A stretch of DNA of 14,446 nucleotides from Clostridiales bacterium (GTDB taxonomy: Bacteria > Bacillota > Clostridia > Oscillospirales > Oscillospiraceae): assembly GCA_019423635.1 (NCBI GenBank), contig JAHZBA010000049.1, positions 1-14,446 on the forward strand. The letters are read 5' to 3'. Positions within the stretch are counted from its first letter, which is position 1. Every line of letters starts with the position of its first letter. Below, in pieces: positions 12,128 to 14,446 of the stretch. Below the pieces are notes generated by a model. It saw only the letters and a list, made by a program, of their open reading frames with translations. It searched no databases and had not been told where the DNA came from. The position numbers and the translations under genes are program-made.

Positions 12128-12792
12128 GACACATACTCCTCTCTCCAAAGGCTCCCCGCCAGCACCCGCCGGCCCAAAAGACGGGCCAGCTCCCCGGCCT
12201 GCTCCAGCGCCGCCGGCGTCTCCGCCTGATTCAAAAAGATCTCTCCCCCCAGGTTCTCCGCCAGCAGCACCGCGGCCTCCGTCTCCGGCGTGGCTGCCGC
12301 TGTCTCCATCACACCGGCCAGGCGGGCGTACAGCGCCGGGCGGTGGGCCGCCTGGGCAATGGGCCGGCCGAACCCGGCGGCCCCGACCACGTGGATCACC
12401 TGCGCCGCCTCCGGCGGAATCACCGGCTCATGGGGGGCGTGGGCCTTCAGCGGCCGCCCGGCGGCTCCGTCGGCCTCGGCCAGCACGTAGTCAAACTGTT
12501 CTGCAAGCTCCGCCAGCGGAGCCTCCGGCGCGGTGAGCTTCCCGGTCCCCGGCAGGGGGGTGCCGGCGCAGAGCAGCCGGTGCCGGGGGGCCAGCGCCGC
12601 CAGCTCCTCCGCCGTCCTGGCCAGGGGCAGACCGGGGAAGGGAACAATCTTCGTGGTGGTGCACAGCAGCACCCGGTGCTCCGCGGCCAGCTCCCGGCCC
12701 AGCTTTTGCAGCAGCGTGGTCTTGCCGCCGCTGCCGGTCACGGCGACCACGCCGGGCCGGAGGCCCCAGTGCTCCGAAAGACGCATCCCCAT
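12118..12792 (-). CDS. yqeC: YqeC, selenium-dependent hydroxylase accessory protein
   Basis: The 224-residue product fits YqeC, a P-loop protein associated with insertion of labile selenium into molybdenum hydroxylases. The P-loop is VVAVTGSGGKTTLLQKL (15-31). Family stretches VLLCTTTKIVPFP, FDYVLAEADGAAGRPLKAH and EPVIPPEAAQVIHVVGAAGFG follow. ATG at 12792 is given; an in-frame ATG at 12786 has better spacing to the G-rich ribosome binding site, so the start could be two residues later. It is the first gene of a two-gene operon with yqeB. selD and the hydroxylase itself are not in the window and would have to be elsewhere. Confidence 0.87.
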   Translation of the reverse strand: MGMRLSEHWGLRPGVVAVTGSGGKTTLLQKLGRELAAEHRVLLCTTTKIVPFPGLPLARTAEELAALAPRHRLLCAGTPLPGTGKLTAPEAPLAELAEQFDYVLAEADGAAGRPLKAHAPHEPVIPPEAAQVIHVVGAAGFGRPIAQAAHRPALYARLAGVMETAAATPETEAAVLLAENLGGEIFLNQAETPAALEQAGELARLLGRRVLAGSLWREEYVSCW

Positions 12793-12810
12793 CCCCCCTT
12801 TGTCCCCCTC

Positions 12811-12839
12811 ATTCTACCACAGAACCGCCCCCGGTTCAA
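12811..12839 (-). promoter_or_regulatory. Promoter of yqeC-yqeB
   Basis: On the minus strand TTGAAC (12839-12834) and TAGAAT (12816-12811) are 17 bp apart with TGG directly before the -10 box. The yqeC start lies about 20-25 bp further on, so the leader is very short. Confidence 0.6.
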
Positions 12840-12874
12840 CGCCGGAGGGAGCGTCCTAATTCGGCGATTTACAA

Positions 12875-12900
12875 CAGGGGCGGATCTCATCCCCCGCCCT
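12875..12900. repeat. Degenerate half-copy of the 79-bp repeat arm
   Basis: CAGGGGCGGATCTCATCCCC and the next CGCCCT resemble a single arm with one extra C in the stem. It lies 16 bp before copy 3, just as another half-copy lies 16 bp before copy 2. Confidence 0.5.
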
Positions 12901-12916
12901 AGCAGAAACCCGATCC

Positions 12917-12995
12917 GTAGGGGCGGATATCATCCGCCCGTTCAAATGAAGATCCCGATTTCCCGGGAAGACGGGCGGCTGGTAGCCGCCCCTAC
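12917..12995. repeat. 79-bp two-hairpin repeat, copy 3
   Basis: Arms 12917-12941 and 12971-12995. The left arm folds as GCGGAT-ATC-ATCCGC and the right as GCGGCT-GGT-AGCCGC. The left arm is identical over 25 nt to the reverse complement of the right arm of copy 1. The length equals that of copies 1 and 2 exactly. The 23 nt downstream (12996-13018) match those after copy 1 at 20 of 23 positions. Confidence 0.85.
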
Positions 12996-13045
12996 AGGAT
13001 GTTCGGGAATCATATGAAATGGTACCTCCAACGTCGCGCGCCTGT

Positions 13046-13093
13046 CTCATAAAATCAGATGCGCTCCGTTCGTAGGGCGCACCGCAAATTTGC
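13046..13093. repeat. Partial copy of the GTAGGGCGC repeat family
   Basis: 13046-13080 matches the reverse complement of 3006-3040 at 31 of 35 positions, including CTCATAAA, TCAGATGC and GTAGGGCGC. It is followed by the palindrome GCAAATTTGC (13084-13093). Only one end of the element is present. Confidence 0.7.
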
Positions 13094-13136
13094 AAAATCT
13101 TCCGTGAGACGGACGTGCCCAAGACCGGCCCCGGCC

Positions 13137-13165
13137 TTGTGGAACCCGGACGGCCGTGATAAAAT
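13137..13165 (+). promoter_or_regulatory. Promoter of the NUDIX gene
   Basis: TTGTGG (13137-13142) and TAAAAT (13160-13165) are 17 bp apart with TGA directly before the -10 box. Both hexamers are the same as those of the promoter at 2828-2856. Confidence 0.6.
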
Positions 13166-13198
13166 GGATTTCTAACCAAAGGAAATGGAGGCGCAGGA

Positions 13199-13819
13199 AT
13201 GGAACGACAGGAGAACTGGCTCCGGTGGGCCGTGGAGCTGCAGAGCCTCGCCCAGGCGGGGCTGTACTACGGCAAGGACCCCTTTGACCGGGAGCGCTAC
13301 ACCCGCATCCGGGAGATCGCCGCGGAGATGCTCTGCGAGCCCTCCGGACTGCCCCTGGAGACGGTGCGGTCCCTCTTTTGCTGCGAGAGCGGCTACCAGA
13401 CGCCCAAGCTGGATACCCGCGCCGCCATCTTCCAGGGGGACCGCATTTTGCTGGTGCAGGAGCAAAACGGCACCTGGTCCCTGCCCGGCGGCTGGGTGGA
13501 CGTGGATCTCTCCGTGGGGGAGAACACTGTCAAGGAGGTCCGGGAGGAGGCGGGGCTGGAGGTGCGGCCGGAGCGGATCATCGCGGTGCAGGACCGGGAG
13601 AAGCACAACCGGCCCGTCTATGCCTATAAGGTCTGCAAGATCTTCGTCCTCTGCTCCCTGCTGGGCGGCCGCTTCCAGGCCAACACGGAGACCGTCGCCA
13701 GCGGCTACTTCCCCCTGGAGGCCCTGCCGCCCCTGGCGGAGGAGAAAAACACGGCGGAGCAGATTGCCCTGTGCTTCGCGGCAAAGGACCAGACCCACTG
13801 GGAGACCCGGTTCGACTGA
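13199..13819 (+). CDS. NUDIX hydrolase with N-terminal NUDIX_N domain
   Basis: Predicted pyrophosphohydrolase of nucleoside-diphosphate-linked substrates; proteins of this architecture are often annotated ADP-ribose pyrophosphatase-like, but the substrate is not determined here. The 206-residue product has an N-terminal helical NUDIX_N region (about 5-60, WLRWAVELQSLAQAGLYYGK) and a Nudix domain (about 70-195). The Nudix box runs from LPGGWVDVDLSVGENTVK to EVREEAGL (95-120). Its core EVREEAG is intact, but two canonical positions differ: the upstream glutamate is leucine (L104) and the arginine is lysine (K112). ATG at 13199 has GGAGG 7 nt upstream. It appears monocistronic with its own promoter. 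Confidence 0.92.
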   Translation: MERQENWLRWAVELQSLAQAGLYYGKDPFDRERYTRIREIAAEMLCEPSGLPLETVRSLFCCESGYQTPKLDTRAAIFQGDRILLVQEQNGTWSLPGGWVDVDLSVGENTVKEVREEAGLEVRPERIIAVQDREKHNRPVYAYKVCKIFVLCSLLGGRFQANTETVASGYFPLEALPPLAEEKNTAEQIALCFAAKDQTHWETRFD

Positions 13820-14128
13820 TCCCCGGCGCGGAGGACAGGCGGCTGTTCCCCGCGGGGAACGGCAAGCCGTTGGGGGAGGCCGCAGCATGGCACGCACTTC
13901 AATCCGCGGTTCCATCCATTTTTTAGAAATCCACGGAAACAATCTCGTCATCCCGCTCTTTCCCCCGCGGGGGAACGTCCTATTGGCGGATTGTTGGCAC
14001 GGGACAGACTCCGTCCCGCCCCGTTTGCCGGAGGCCCGGTGTTCCCGGAAAATCGGGCGACGGGGACCGTTTCAGGAACATGCGGACATGAAAACTGCGC
14101 ATTTGTCCACTTCCCGCCCCGTCCCGCC
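13820..14128. other. Gene-free gap with three palindromes
   Basis: GTTCCCCGCGGGGAAC (13845-13860) and TTCCCCCGCGGGGGAA (13960-13975) are perfect 16-nt palindromes sharing the core CCCCGCGGGG. CGGGAC/GTCCCG (near 14000-14017) forms a third stem with a 7-nt loop. None is followed by a T-run. An open frame from 13887 has no ribosome binding site of note and no family resemblance. Confidence 0.55.
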
Positions 14129-14157
14129 TTGCAAACCCTCCGGTTTTATGGTATCCT
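14129..14157 (+). promoter_or_regulatory. Promoter of the dCMP deaminase gene
   Basis: TTGCAA (14129-14134) and TATCCT (14152-14157) are 17 bp apart with TGG directly before the -10 box, which closely resembles the dipeptidase promoter at 3436-3464. The start codon is 69 bp further on. Confidence 0.6.
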
Positions 14158-14225
14158 ATTGAAAAAGTCCGCCCCGGCGCTCCCCTGTGGGACAGGCCGC
14201 CGGGTGCCCAGGGGAGGGAGATCCA

Positions 14226-14446
14226 ATGGATCGCATCAGCAAGGAAAACTACTATCTGGACATCGCCGAGACCGTCCTGGAGCGGGCCACCTGCCTGCGG
14301 CGGGTCTACGGTGCCATCATCGTGAAAAACGACGAGATCATCTCCACCGGCTACAACGGAGCCCCCCGTGGCCGGGCCAACTGCACGGACCTGGGCTACT
14401 GCTCCCGGGAGGCCATGCGGGTCCCCCGGGGAGAGCGGTACGAGCT
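14226..14446 (+). CDS. Deoxycytidylate (dCMP) deaminase family protein, N-terminal part (cut by window edge)
   Basis: Predicted zinc enzyme converting dCMP to dUMP to feed dTMP synthesis; the Firmicutes homologue in B. subtilis is ComEB. The 73 complete codons begin MDRISKENYYLDIAETVLER and continue with RRVYGAIIVKNDEIISTGYN, GAPRGRANCTDLGYC and VPRGERYE, all typical of the family. The catalytic HAE and PCxxC zinc motifs would lie just beyond the edge. ATG at 14226 follows GGGAGGGAG at 8 nt, and a promoter lies 69 bp upstream. Confidence 0.9.
   Translation, partial: MDRISKENYYLDIAETVLERATCLRRVYGAIIVKNDEIISTGYNGAPRGRANCTDLGYCSREAMRVPRGERYE

Noticed and set aside
13887..14162. Plus-strand frame of about 91 codons between the NUDIX and dCMP deaminase genes
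   Set aside because: It crosses palindromes and the predicted deaminase promoter, and the translation has low-complexity repeat-type content with no recognisable domain.

Overview
The window looks like a chromosomal segment of a GC-rich Gram-positive anaerobe of the class Clostridia, most likely Oscillospiraceae (the Flavonifractor/Lawsonibacter/Intestinimonas area). This is inferred from the rpmG-secE-nusG-rplK-rplA order, strong GGAGG ribosome binding sites, a methionine T-box, a yqeC-yqeB pair and an abundance of GC-rich palindromic intergenic repeats. No rRNA or tRNA gene, CRISPR array, transposase or prophage gene was seen.

Layout. (1) 1-2113, minus strand: a translation/transcription operon, promoter then rpmG, secE, nusG, rplK and rplA (cut by the window edge). 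Structured GTGGGAGG...CCAC elements lie just ahead of both rplK and rplA and are candidate L1 autoregulatory sites. (2) 2124-2856, minus strand: a half-size EamA transporter preceded by a 40-residue single-span membrane protein with its own promoter. (3) 2857-3435: gene-free, filled with palindromic repeats. (4) 3436-6649, plus strand: a lipoprotein D-Ala-D-Ala dipeptidase, a 7-bp repeat cluster that supplies its stop codon, ruvX (YqgF) and recQ. (5) 6650-6973: convergent gap with palindromic repeats; no clear terminator was seen. (6) 6974-7861, minus strand: a DUF368 membrane protein of the family linked to undecaprenyl phosphate recycling. (7) 7968-10998, plus strand: promoter, methionine T-box riboswitch with AUG specifier, metN-metI-metQ and a terminator. 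(8) 11001-11308: a dense array of hairpins between convergent genes. (9) 11333-12839, minus strand: yqeC-yqeB, accessory genes of selenium-dependent molybdenum hydroxylases. (10) 12840-13136: palindromic repeats again. (11) 13137-14446, plus strand: a NUDIX hydrolase with an N-terminal NUDIX_N domain, a 400-bp gap with palindromes, and the start of a dCMP deaminase.

How things fit. Most genes are housekeeping: ribosome and secretion, recombination and repair, methionine uptake, cell-wall turnover, nucleotide clean-up. The most distinctive content is non-coding. Three repeats of exactly 79 bp lie in three separate intergenic gaps. Each is made of two small hairpins whose stems show compensatory base changes. 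A related repeat family and a hairpin array fill other gaps. Seven of eight predicted promoters carry a TGn extension directly ahead of the -10 box with a 17-bp spacer.
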